A stretch of DNA of 64,000 nt from Alectoria sarmentosa (Eukaryota; Ascomycota; Lecanoromycetes; Lecanorales; Parmeliaceae), in NCBI GenBank assembly GCA_009733775.1, contig WOGZ01000067.1:62001-126000 (forward strand), written 5' to 3'. This document shows, one piece after another, positions 12,062 through 23,044 of this stretch. The notes beneath the pieces were generated by a model that ran no database searches, was not told the DNA's origin, and was given only the letters and a program-made list of their open reading frames with translations. The translations under genes were made by a program, and so were the position numbers. Position 1 is the stretch's first letter. Every line of letters begins with the position of its first letter.

Positions 12062-13359
12062 GATGGCATCAATCGAGATACATCCTCTGAATAAATTGAG
12101 CTTAACCAGTGACAAGTGGTAATGGATTCAACCCATTTGAACCAATCTTGTTAAGAGAGAGAAAAGAAATATAACAAATCATTGCGCCAGCAACGATAGA
12201 ATATGTATCGCGTGGCTGTCGCCAATTACTCAACACAGCACCGCCGGCAAATCGCTTACGAATCCAGTGCTTGGTTGTTTGAGAGCTTCTCGGAAGAGTT
12301 CTACATCCCTCTTCGGAGAATGTTGCGCAAATGGTTCGTAGCAAAGCGATTGGATGCGCACAAGGGTACAAAGAAGCGGCTATTTGTTCAGCATCCTTTA
12401 GTCTTAATATTTATAAGAGAAAATCTGATTCTTGAGTTGTCTTCTACCGATACGTCCTCAAACGTATGTCTGGGTGCTTCGTTCGCTATTAAAGAAGCCA
12501 GAACCGCAGACGAGAGCAGAGAGACCAATCGGATTAACCTCATTGGAATGTTGAAGCTTGTCACGATTCAAGTTTCCTGTGCTCACTTCAGGTTTTGACT
12601 CTTGATGAATGTTTAGATTGTACTTATTATCCGTATTCTTGACCGCATTACCGATATATTCATAATGGTCTCCGGAGTATCTCTTAGCGTACTTCCCGGT
12701 GGCGCTGCCTGGACGGCTCTCGAGAGCGTGTCGTATAGCTGCCCCGACTTTCGTGTTATAATTCTCTGGGTTTGTAGCTTGGCGTAGAATTGCACATATT
12801 GCATGACGTGGAGGCTAAGACAATGATCTCCAGAGGTGTATGATTGGAACGTGCCAGTCATTGAAAGGGCATGTCACAGCTCCTCCGAAACGCCAGACTA
12901 CTCAATGGATTTAAAAATATCCAGACTCATCGGTGGGAGGTTTCCTAAGTCTGCGCATTGACCACCATGAGCAGTCTTGAAAAGCTTCAGGGAGCTAGAT
13001 TCGTATGCTATCAGTCGCGAACACAATGCCATTAACAGAAAACACATCTTTGTACTACAATGACAGCCATCATTTTACTCGCACGTGTGGACAAGGTGCT
13101 CTTTTAGCAGAGGACGAATGCTTTGTTCCTTGTGAAACGATGGCTTGACACACATTACTTCATGAAGAGATCTTTAACACTCATTTAAGTAATGCATTCG
13201 AGAGACTCACTCTTCAAGTCCATCGGCCCCTTCTGATTCTATTGTTCAAAATCCTGTTCTGCTTCTTTACCAGTACAGAACATACCCTTTTCACTTCAAG
13301 TCAAGCATTTGACGCAAGCTGCAACAGATCACCACGTCAGAGCGGGCATCTGCCCCACC
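12062..13359. other. Intergenic between divergent genes
   Basis: It holds the upstream regions of the secreted-protein gene (minus) and the RING gene (plus). Short open frames on both strands look like chance; none has a recognisable domain. Confidence 0.5.
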
Positions 13360-14231
13360 ATGGCACAACGATTCCTCAATCAGCTTCCGAAGATCCCGGA
13401 AGATGAATTATCCAAAGACAGCTCCTGTATGATCTGTCATCGGGACTACGGTACAGATCCTGTCGACGTCGCTGTTTGCCTCCCGTGTAATCATCATGTG
13501 GGCTTAGAGTAAGTTCGCTCAACTTTCCTTCTGCTCAGAGATTGTCTTATGACTCGATTTCCATTCTTCATGCTGACTCCAAGGTCTCTAGGTGCATCTC
13601 CATTTGGCTGTCTCCGGACCGAGATTCCAAAAATTCTTGCCCAATGTGTCGGCGCGTTTTCTTCGATGTGGTCGATGAGGAAGACGAAGAGGAATACTAC
13701 CGCGAAATAGTACGTAGGGTCGGACAGCCACCCCAAGAGAGACAAGCAACAGGGAACATTCCGAGGCCTACTTGGTACGGCTACTTTGTGGAGGCTGCCG
13801 CCGAGCAGTACCAAGAAAGCCTGACACGATCGAGAGCATTTCTCGTAAGGAGTTCTCCAGGACGTGACGAGGCCCAGAGGGAAGAGCGATTTCGATCGTC
13901 TTATCCAACGCCAGAAGACATGGAGTCTCACATTGCAAACCAGGCAACCGCATTCCGAACCTTGGCAGTCAGGGAGATGTTGCTCTACTTCGAATTTGGG
14001 CGTGACGGGTTTTTCCCACCATTGGTGGGCCCTATCAGGGGCCCGTTGAATGCAGAGCAATTGAACGCCCTGTTCCGAGAACTCCAGCGAAGGGGAGCTT
14101 TCGAACCCGACCTGCACCCATTCGAACACTACGAAGGTCTGACCGACCACCAGATGTGGCTCCTGCATCGGGAAGAAGGAGAGAGCTATTGTAGTTTCGA
14201 GGGAGGGTACTGGTCACTATTATTATCCTAA
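13360..14231 (+). CDS. RING-finger protein, probable E3 ubiquitin ligase
   Basis: Exons 13360-13508 and 13592-14231 give 262 residues. The 83-base intron (GTAAGT...CTGAC...CTAG) splits a codon and completes the RING: CMICHRDY, then CLPCNHHVG-LE|CISIWL, then CPMCRRVFF. This is a C3HC4-type set within residues about 22-70, so ubiquitin transfer with an unknown substrate is inferred. The rest is acidic (VVDEEDEEEYY) and helical with no further known domain. ATG 13360 is preferred over the in-frame ATG at 13309 because it has a good context (CACCATGGC) and leaves a sensible N-terminus (MAQRFLNQLP). Confidence 0.8.
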
Positions 14232-15428
14232 TCAGCAGTCAATGGACGGCTTGGATGGCCAAGATGGACAAGCGAACGCGTGTTGGTAGACCAGTACAGT
14301 ATGACATAGAGCATGCTTTGAAGCTTTTGAAGACAGAGTCAAAATATATTCATCAAAACTTGGTTGAAATCATGTATGGACTGTTGCTATTCAAGTCCCC
14401 AAGAACGTGGCATCGCGCGGTCTAGAATGGGGGAATACGTTCCCTAACATGGGAAGCACCCCTTGCTTGCGCCTGTCTAATATGATAGACCATCCCATTT
14501 GGTAATTCATTCAGCTCTGCTACTCAGATGACAAAGCCAATTTCATACTTTGGCGAACAAAGACTGTCTTCGATGCAAGATGAACGTTGTCATGTGCGAA
14601 AGGAGGAAGTCATCATGCTGGGGCTGTTGCCCTTCGTGTCGTTTGGGAAGACAAGGTTTACGTGCAATGCAGCAGCTGACTCTGTGTCTTGGATGATTGA
14701 GCCATTTCGCTCTCAGTCTCACTTGGACAATGGAAGACATGGCTGTATTCTGGCCTTCTGAGGTGCTATTTGGGTTTCTTTGGTCTGAAGTCTCGCGTTG
14801 GTCTATAATATACTGGCTTTCTTTGTTTCCCAACTCAAACTGTGATCTTCACTTTGACTGGCCTTTCTTGTTGTATTTGAGAAGTATCACAGAATGGCAT
14901 ATCCATATCGCACTTGGGTCGAATGGAAGAGGTAAGAAGTCGAATCCAACATGTATCTTCTCTTTCTTTTAATCTTCATCGTCCCGTACGAGTACCCGTG
15001 TCTTCCTGTGAGTTTCAAGCGCGGCGCATCTACAGGCTACGCCACCCGCCCCGACCCTGCTTATAGGCCTATACCCGAGGGCCATACCCCAAAGTTTCAA
15101 GTTTCTTAGGTCACGCAGCCCTAGGCTGAAACGCCAATGCAGCCCAGGTGAGGCTGAGGTGCCCAGTAACAGTTGTTGGTTTCCACTCAAATGTTCTACT
15201 CGTCTACTTGATAGGGCGAGGACACCAATAGACCAAGCGACACCCGGTTACTTGAAGTGCGCAAGTGGAAGATAATTGGTGTCCTCGCTCTATCAAGTAG
15301 CTCCCTCCTGGAATGCACGAGTAGGTGTACGTTTCTCTTCCAACTCATACGTTACGTGACTTCCCGGACTATTAAACACGTCAGCTTCCTGCTCTTTTAA
15401 AACGCCATACTAATGATCCTGAGTCACT
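14232..15428. other. Intergenic, contains one strong foldback
   Basis: No gene is supported. The only clear structure is the inverted repeat at 15204-15300, listed separately, about 130 bases upstream of the glycosyltransferase ATG. Confidence 0.5.
15204..15300. repeat. Foldback / MITE-like inverted repeat
   Basis: The arms 15204-15229 and 15275-15300 are inverted copies of 26 bases with one mismatch (GGGCGAGG against CCTCGCTC), around a 45-base spacer. If the termini are read as CTTGATAG...CTATCAAG, each is flanked by TA, the target duplication of Tc1/mariner/Fot1-type elements. The spacer has a small inner palindrome (ACTTGAAGTGCGCAAGT). It could be a tiny non-autonomous transposon or a regulatory hairpin. 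Confidence 0.75.
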
Positions 15429-16792
15429 ATGACTGTTTTCGCAGACTCCGACAAGTTCCCTTTTCTGCCTTCTGGCAGAATGATCGCGTTGAAAAACCGT
15501 CCCGTGCAGGGCGCAGTGCTAATGGGGACATTCATCTTCCTCACCATTAGTCTATACAGTCTTGGGCGTGGCAGGGAGAGCTTCTCAAAATCGTTGGGGA
15601 CTGAGTCAAAAGCAAAGGAAGCAAAGAGACTTTATGCCGATGACTTGTTGGAGCGTCCGCTGGCTACAGACTTGACGTCAATTCCGAAGTTGTTTCACCA
15701 AAGCTGGATCAATTCGACATTACCTACCAAGTTCGAAGAATGGAGTCACTCGTGCCGCTCGGCGAATCCGGACTGGGAGTGGGTCTTGTGGACGGATGAG
15801 GACAATGTGAAATTAGTGGAGAAATATGCACCTTGGTTTGGGAGCACATACGACGCCCTCCATTCTGAGATTTATCGTGCGGATACGGCACGTAATATCT
15901 ATATGCACATTTTCGGGGGGTGGGTCTCGGATTCCCATTGGAAGAAAGACTTGTTATACGCTGACCGGCTGCCTCTAGTGTATACGCTGATCTCGATACT
16001 GAATGCATGGGACCTTACGAGGAAATGTTTGCAGAGTACAATACTTCTATGGTAACCCACAACATGCCACCCTCCGAGTTCGAGCCTCTTGACAGGAGCG
16101 GACAAGCCAAGTCATCGCAAGCTACGAAAATTGGCGAAGAACCTAGACCACAATCTACAGCGACTGGCCTGGACATTCCCTCGTCCGCGAAGGGTGAACG
16201 GAAAGTCTTTCTCGGCCGCATGGGTACCGACGAAAGCTATGTCCACTCAATACCCAACGCCTGGATGGGGTCCACTCCCGGTCATCCGTTCTGGGTCCTT
16301 CCACTCGAGTCGTGTGAACAAAACATTGGAAGCGGCGCTCCACCCGAGTATCTCACAGGACCTCCAGCCCTCTACGACCGAGTCAGAGACTACAGGGATG
16401 AGTACGATCACGGCAGGGGAGACAAGATGGATGATCACTATGGCGGAGGTGGGTGGCGACACCTGTACCGACCGTCGAGGGACGACAAAAAGCTCCCACC
16501 GCAGTCAATGGTCGTGCTTCCTTTCTGGGAGGTCTATCCGTATTCGTGGGAGCGCGATGGAGAGGCTTACAGGAAGCTTTGCTGGGTCACGCAGGATACA
16601 TTCAATGCGGCGATGTGCAAGCAAGTCTTGGGCCTGGACCATTGGGGCAGCCATAGTATTACCTATTGGAGCCATTCGTGGAGTGTGGACGGGCATTGGG
16701 GAGAACACATGGATGCTCTCAACAAGCCAACCGAGACCTTTGGTGATGACGAGAACGACGAAGAACATGCTCAGGCTAAACAAGAAGGTTGA
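15429..16792 (+). CDS. GT32 (Och1/Sur1-type) glycosyltransferase, type II membrane protein
   Basis: Exons 15429-15919 and 15979-16792 give 434 residues. After a short cytosolic tail there is one membrane segment at about residues 28-48 (GAVLMGTFIFLTISLYSLG), typical of Golgi type II enzymes. The catalytic region follows: IPKLFHQSWIN, WEWVLWTDEDN, the motif DTARNIYMHIFGG|VYADLD with the DXD box at the exon junction, then GRMGTDESYVHSIPNAWM and GHPFW. The intron 15920-15978 (GTGGGT...CTAG) joins GG to VYADLD exactly as in the family. Transfer of a sugar (probably mannose) from a nucleotide donor in the Golgi is inferred; the acceptor is unknown. An alternative start is Met18 (15480). Confidence 0.85.
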
Positions 16793-17639
16793 GAAAGCAG
16801 ATAAAGAAATCGCAAAAGGGACATGGGCTGAATGGCCAACCGGATGAGGTGCAAGCACTTCCAACAACGTCACTCAACAACACAGGGCGAGCACTGCCTC
16901 GTTACCAAAGTCTCTATACAAGGAGCACCCCAATGACTTCGAGATCGCCTTGAGGAGTAGAAGTTGCGGATCCTGATGATCCTCGTGGCTCACAGCTGGC
17001 TCCGCGGCTCCCGTACATTGGTCTATCTGATGGCCACTCGAATCGGATCTCACTACCCTCAACAATCTAATATCGATGTTGATAGATATTTACCCAAGTC
17101 TCGCAACCCCAACGATATTGAACGATGATGTGTGGAGAGCTTTAGAACTCTGCCAGGCTACTATTCAATGTCGACGTACAATCTCGGCACTGCCCTTGAA
17201 ATCAGAATTGAGAGACCAGGTATCGTTGTAAATGGATTTTTGGAGAGGCACCGAGGACCAGTAGGCAGGCATATGTGATAGGTAATTTGTACATAGCGGT
17301 TCCTATATGTATGAATTTGAAAATCTTCGAGTTTTTTACCCAAAATCTAATGATAACGATCCACTGATCGAGCGCCGACGCCCTGATTGCTTGACTCGGG
17401 AAAAGAAACCTGCTCGGCACAACAATACTCAAGTCTCACAAATCTGTGTTTCTTTCGCAACTGCAACCTAGAAAGTAACAGAGGATCTGGTCACCAATCG
17501 TGCGCAATCCTCAGCCCCCAAAATTAACTACTGGATTCCTACAGTTGTGACGCCCATCAAGCACCTCTACGACTCTTTACCACTATCCTTAGAATACGAC
17601 GCCTGTTCTCAACTCATGGCTAATCTAATGCAACAGCTC
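16793..17639. other. Intergenic, no supportable gene
   Basis: I see nothing beyond short chance frames. The upstream exon of the broken gene at 17640-18293, if it ever existed, may lie here but is not readable. Confidence 0.45.
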
Positions 17640-18293
17640 TGCGATTGACCTGGGCACACTAGGCACAGATTGCGAGAACTTTACCACGCCTCAAACCCCT
17701 CTCCCCACTCTCAACATCTATGAAAAGGGCAGCACCTACACAATCTTTGACACTGATGTAAAGACTCATCTTTCTACCATCCACCTCAACAGTCACTCCG
17801 TTCCTGACATGACCGTTATGAGTGCCTCCGATCCTAAGAGCATGGTTGGCAACGCCACATTTCATGCAACCAAGAAATTTGGCATATCGACCGCCTGAAA
17901 CATCACCCTCAAACTCGCATCCTCCGGAATTGTCTCCCTGAACAAAAAGGGGGCTTCCTCAGCAATGATAAGCGCACTATGCAAAGTACGGTTCTGGGGC
18001 AGCTGTATTGGAGTAGTAGGCAAGCCAATAATCCTTGGAAAGGCGGCCGATTGGAGACGAGCTTTTTGAAACTGGTAGATACGAGTGGGATGACCTTGGT
18101 AGAGTATATGGACGAGGGACACACCTTGAAAAGGATGGGGGGTGTGGAGATCTATGCAGAGCTCACGCAGGAAGGGTTGGATGAGGTCGTGGTGAGTGGG
18201 ACGGCGATGTCGTCGGAGGAGCAGACAGGTATAAGAGCGACTAGGGTGCAATGGGTACCTCCTGATGGTATTGTAGGCAGCAAGAGCGGGTAA
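17640..18293 (+). pseudogene. Broken DUF6593-like (tubby-C-like) small protein gene
   Basis: About 17690-17895 reads LNIYEKGSTYTIFDTDVKTH, HLNSHSVPDMTVMSASDP and GNATFH, then hits TGA at 17896. The same frame continues (NITLKLASSGIVSL) to about 17970. Further on, 17979-18293 is open in another frame: TVLGQLYW, SFLKLVDTSGMTLVEYM, GGVEIYAELTQ, LDEVVVSGTAMSSEEQT. Together these resemble one small fungal beta-barrel protein (DUF6593/tubby-like architecture, from memory). The in-frame stop plus the frame change suggest a pseudogene; an unusual intron arrangement is the alternative. The minus-strand open frames here look like shadows. Confidence 0.5.
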
Positions 18294-18487
18294 ACGTCGC
18301 AAGCATCGTAGAAGCGGTAGAGTATGATTGTTGAGTGAGGAAGAGTCGTGCTCTAGAAGACAAGTACGGCTATTTTACCCGAGAGTACCGGGTAAAATTT
18401 CCCTCCCTCGGATGTCCGAGTCCCGAGGGTCCACGATTCTTTATTTTGCTTTTCTGCGAATACGCAATCCGCTTCGCTACATATACC

Positions 18488-20652
18488 ATGCCGAAAGAAC
18501 ATCGGAAACGAGGGCGCCGGGAGGAAAAGAAGCGGAAGCGTGAGGAGGAAGAAGAACCAGCTGCACCTTCCAAGCGGCAGAAGTCAGAGGATGTAGAAGA
18601 AAAGGTCGATAATGGTGGCGACGAAGCTGAACTACCAGAGGGCTACCCGGAGTATGCTTCTCGACCTGGGGATCTTCCCTTTTACGGGCTACTAGATGAA
18701 GATGAACAGGAATACTTCAAGAGGGCGGACTCCATGTTAGAGCTCAACCAGTTCACCGACGCCGACGAGCGAAATCTTTTCCTGGCCAATGTCTACAAGG
18801 AGGCCGGTGGTAAGGAGCTCAAGATCGCCAATAGTCAGTCTTGCTCGAGGCTTATGGAAAGGTTGGTTCTGCTCTCTACGCCGGGTCAGTTGAAGAATCT
18901 ATTTCAGAAGTTTAGCGGACAGTACGTCAGCTATGTCTCAGTGCTAGAGAGGGAACTACTGATTTTCATAGCTTCTTACACCTTGTCCAGCACCGATTTG
19001 CTTCCCACTGCTGCGAAGCGTTGTTCCTCCAAGCAGCACCGATCGTCAACCAAGAGCTGGTAGCTCCAGTGGAAGAGAAGGACCAGAACCAGGATGGCGC
19101 GGATGTCTACGTCTCTATGGAAAATCTTTTCTTATGCACACTGGATGAGTTGGAAGACAATCTAGGGTACTTAATGAGCGATCAATTCGCCTCACATCCA
19201 TTGCGTATCCTGCTAGTCGTGCTCTCTGGCATGCCGCTTTCGGCTACCTCGTCCTCGGTACTGCAGAGCAAAAAGAAGGAGCATGTGTCTATAAGTGGTG
19301 GAAAAGTAAGGTCCACAGAGGAGAAGATGGAGGTGCGAATGGTGCCAGATTCCTTCCATTTTGCGCTGGAGAAGATGATGGCAGGAGCAGTCGCAGGATT
19401 GGACACAACCTATCTTCGAGCACTGGCGACTCATCCTATCGCAAATCCTGTTTTACAGTTGCTGCTCGAGCTAGAACTTACAAGATCGGGAAAACAAAGT
19501 GCGAAAGACCCAAAGTCTCTGTTTCGAAAGTTCGTACCCGATGACACACTGGAAGAGGGCACTGAAAGTGTTTCATTCATCAACAGTCTTGTCTACGATA
19601 CAATTGGCTCACGGCTCCTGGAGGTCATTATTATTAATGCACCAGGCAAGACGTTCAAAGCACTATACAGAGATTCTTTCAAGAGCAAAATTGGGACATT
19701 TGCGAAGAATGAAGTCGCGGCTTTCGTAGTCGTCAAGATCATCGAGCGCCTGAATAAGGAAGATCTGGTGACCGCTTTAACGGATATTTGCTCTCAGATT
19801 GACACGCTGGTCGAGCGCTCGCGTACATCAGTCATTAAGACATTGATAGAAAGATGCCGCGTACGACATCTAGACGCATCATCAATCTCAACTGGCTTGG
19901 AAGAGGCTTACGGAGAGAGACCTTCCGAGAGACTGGTCAAGATGCTCAGAGTGAGCACAGGGCCCACAGACAGCATGGCAGAAGACCGCAGAAAACAGCT
20001 GGATTCCAAAGACAGTGCCAAAGCCCACGGATCTTTACTGGCCCAATGCATGTTGGAGACGCCAGGCCCACTGCGTGATTTTATCTGCGATGGGTTACTT
20101 GCCATGGAGACGCCTCTTTTGATCACAATCGCCAAAGACCGGACAGCATCTCGTGTGCTACAGACAGCTTTGGTTTGCCCAGAACAGGCAGCAAAGTTCC
20201 GTCGACTTTTGATACCACGCTTCTATGGCCACATGGAGGACCTCACAGTGGATCCTGTTGCTTCGCACGTTGTTGACTCGTTGTGGGAAGCGACCAATGG
20301 TCTCACATTCATCAGGGAAAGGATTGCCAATGAATTGGCGCAGCATGAGTCAACCTTGCGAGCTTCGATCTCCGGCAGAGCGGTATGGAGGAATTGGACG
20401 ATGGACGTTTACAATACAAGAAGAAAGGAGTGGCTGAATGACGCAAAGGGCCAAAGCCAAGAGAAAGAGAAAGAGAAAGAGAAAGCTGCCAAGACAGGGA
20501 TTGAGCTCGCTAGAGAACGATTCGCAGCGAGTACAAGGAAAGTACATAACAAGGGGCTGAAAGCGAGAAGAGACAATGGTACAGGGGCGAATAGCATGCC
20601 TCAAGGAAGAGCTGCAGTTACTCGTACAGCTACCATTGAGGGGAAAGCTTAG
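18488..20652 (+). CDS. NOP9: Nucleolar protein 9 (Pumilio-repeat, ribosome biogenesis)
   Basis: Exons 18488-18921 and 18972-20652 give 704 residues, the usual fungal Nop9 length. The N-terminus is highly basic (MPKEHRKRGRREEKKRKRE), a nucleolar signal. It then carries PUM-like helical repeats, with GHFLHLVQHRFASHCCEALF restored exactly across the intron (GTACGT...ATAG) and later NPVLQLLLELEL, SRLLEVIIINAPGKT, AFVVVKIIERL, ASRVLQTALVCPEQ and VASHVVDSLW. The C-terminus is a Lys/Glu coiled stretch (KEKEKEKEKAAK). Nop9 binds pre-rRNA and is needed for 18S rRNA maturation. ATG 18488 is chosen over the upstream in-frame ATG at 18335 because the basic start matches orthologues. It lies tandem to the decarboxylase gene. 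Confidence 0.92.
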
Positions 20653-20844
20653 GGCGGGAAGAGAATGCTTTTCGGCACTACGGTCTACCTGGAGTCATGA
20701 CGAATTGACAATGACGAGAGTGCCAAGTGATGAAGTAAGATTCTTTGATGACAAATATCAAACATCGGATATCATATATCGAATATCAATACTTCAATAT
20801 CACGCGATTCACCAGCACCTTGGATCGATAGCCAAGGTATTGTT

Positions 20845-20876
20845 CTCCTTTACTCCTTTACTCCTTTACTCCTTTA
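20845..20876 (+). repeat. Short tandem repeat CTCCTTTA x4
   Basis: Four perfect 8-base units, followed by diverged CTTCTTTG-type units, lie 40-70 bases upstream of the decarboxylase ATG. Pyrimidine tracts are common in fungal promoters and 5' leaders, so this probably lies in the leader. Confidence 0.85.
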
Positions 20877-20916
20877 CTTCTTTGCTTCTTTTCTCATTCA
20901 AAAATCAAAAAGCAAA

Positions 20917-22573
20917 ATGGCGCATCAACATCACAATCTGACCTACCGCCCAGCTGAAGAACAACCAGTCCCATCTCGCGCAAATCAAGTCTCTAATGTT
21001 CGTATTTCGTACACGTTAACATTGAAATGTTCTTGTCAATCTTCTCCCATATTATCACACCCCTCATCATTGACCAAATTTGCAGCTACTCAACGCTGTA
21101 CAAGACCTTTTGATTCCATTCATACGTTCAGCCGATGAAGATGCATCTACCAAGAAGACCGGCCATGGCCTGTCCATGCAAGGTGGAGGCCCACGTACCG
21201 CGCTCATCGAGCACCACAAGCCTCACAAACTCTCCAAGCTCATGCAGCTGGACTTACCCGAGACCGGCCTGGCAGAAGCCGGCTTCTTGAGACAAGTAGA
21301 GCAGGTCCTACAGTACTCAGTAAACACGTGGGACCGTGGCTTCATGAGCAAATTGTACGCCTCGACCGACGCCCCCGGCCTCGCCGCTGAATTGATCCTC
21401 GCTACGCTGAACACCAACGTTCACATATACGAAGTTTCGCCCGCACTGACCATAATCGAAAAACACACGACTCGTGCTCTCGCCAACCTCTTTGGCCTCA
21501 ACGGACCCCATGCAGGCGGCATTTCTGTACAAGGAGGTACAAATTCTAACTTCACCTCCATTGTGATCGCCCGTAATACCCTTTACCCCAACACCAAAAC
21601 CAACGGCAACACTGTGAACCGTCTCAAGCTGGTCCTCTTCACCTCCGCTCACGGCCATTATAGTATCGAACAAGCGGCGCAAATTCTCGGCCTGGGCTCC
21701 TCATCCGTTTGTTCCGTCCCCGTAGATCCAAAGACCGGAAGCATGGATCCTTCCGCTCTCTCCTCCCTAATCATCAAAGCAAAAGACGAAGGCTACACCC
21801 CCTTTTACCTAAACGCCACAGCCGGTACCACCGTCCTCGGCTCCTACGACCCCATCAACCCCCTCGCTGCCATCTGCAAATCGCACAACATATGGCTGCA
21901 TGTGGACGCCTCATACGGCGGTCCGGCCATCTTCTCTCCTACACACGCGCACAAGCTCTCCGGAAGCCATCTCGCCGACTCCATCGCCATGAACCCGCAC
22001 AAAATGATGGGCGTACCCCTCACCTGCTCCTTTTTGCTGGGAGCAGATATGCAGCAATTTCACGCCAGCAATACCCTACCGGCCGGCTATCTCTTCCACT
22101 CCTCCGAACCCTCGTCCGATATCTACGACCTCGCCGATCTGACGTTGCAGTGTGGTCGCCGAGGCGACAGTCTCAAATTATATCTGAGTTGGATCTATCA
22201 CGGTACGAACGGCTACGCGCAGCAAGTCGACGCTGCGTTCGCTACGACCGCTCATCTAGCCGATCTCGTCTCTTCGCACCCTGACCTCGTCTTGGTGAGT
22301 GAGAATCCGCCGCCCTGCTGCCAGGTCTGTTTTTACTACGCAAAAAACGAGAGGTTGGATGAGGAAGCAGAGGAGAATGGAAGGATCACGAAGGCAGTGG
22401 TGCGAGGATTGGTGCCGAGGGGCTTTATGATCGACTATGCGGGTGGGGATGAGAGGGGTGCGTTCATGAGGGCTGTGATTAGTAGGGGCACGGGAAGGGG
22501 GACGGTGGAGGGGCTGGTGGAGGCGGTGGCGGATTTGGGGAGCAAGGCTTGGGGGAGGAGTGGGGGTGAATGA
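20917..22573 (+). CDS. PLP-dependent group II decarboxylase (glutamate decarboxylase-like)
   Basis: Exons 20917-20997 and 21086-22573 give 522 residues; the 88-base intron is phase 0. Features of the glutamate/cysteine-sulfinate decarboxylase family are in order: GGISVQGGTNSN (cofactor phosphate region), HVDASYGGPA (the Asp contacting the pyridine ring), the PLP lysine in SIAMNPHKMMGVPL, and the C-terminal QVCFYY. It removes the alpha-carboxyl of an amino acid; substrate choice between glutamate, aspartate and cysteine sulfinate cannot be read. It is cytosolic, with no targeting signal. The first exon is very short (27 codons, MAHQHHNLTYRPAEEQ). It converges on the LRR gene downstream. Confidence 0.88.
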
Positions 22574-23044
22574 GTTGGGGGTTGGAACGGTAGATTCTGG
22601 GGTGTGGATTGTAAAAGCAGACGGCTGGTAATGAGGTTTGAAACAATGTGAATCACAGATTTGGTCCTAGTCTGAGACATGCGTGACTCTGCGCGTTGGG
22701 CTTTCTTACTCCACTTGTGAAGCAAGACTAGGTACTTTTTCCTGACCGCGAAATCCCCCTCCAGGCAGCTCTCCTTCCAGACACATCTCCAAACCTCTTC
22801 ACGCATAACCCCTGGTGACCCGACCCGACCCTCGCATTCGAAGCCCTCAACATGGCTCTTCAACCCTTCCACAAATTCCCATGCCCGCCGACCTCCCCAA
22901 TACAACTCGCACCAAACCCCGAAGAAGCTGCCCGATTCCAACAACTGCGAGCCTTCTGCGACAGTAACCCTACCGGATTTTCGCATTTTCGGCTGGGTGA
23001 TGTATGCAACCCTCAGGTAAGCGGATGAGATCTCAGGTGGAGTT
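22574..23044. other. Convergent 3' intergenic region
   Basis: It lies between the decarboxylase stop and the LRR-gene stop. The minus-strand open frame running through it (23100-22435) is antisense to both genes and looks like a shadow. Confidence 0.5.

Noticed and set aside
13509..13591. RING-gene intron as another member of the repeated intron family, because it has CTGACTCCAAG before the acceptor
   Set aside because: Only the branch-site neighbourhood matches. It is 83 bases and lacks the hairpin, CCGGAAC and AAAAGAGA blocks.
16089..16847. Plus-strand 252-codon frame overlapping the glycosyltransferase
   Set aside because: It is a shifted-frame shadow; the true frame carries the GT32 motifs.
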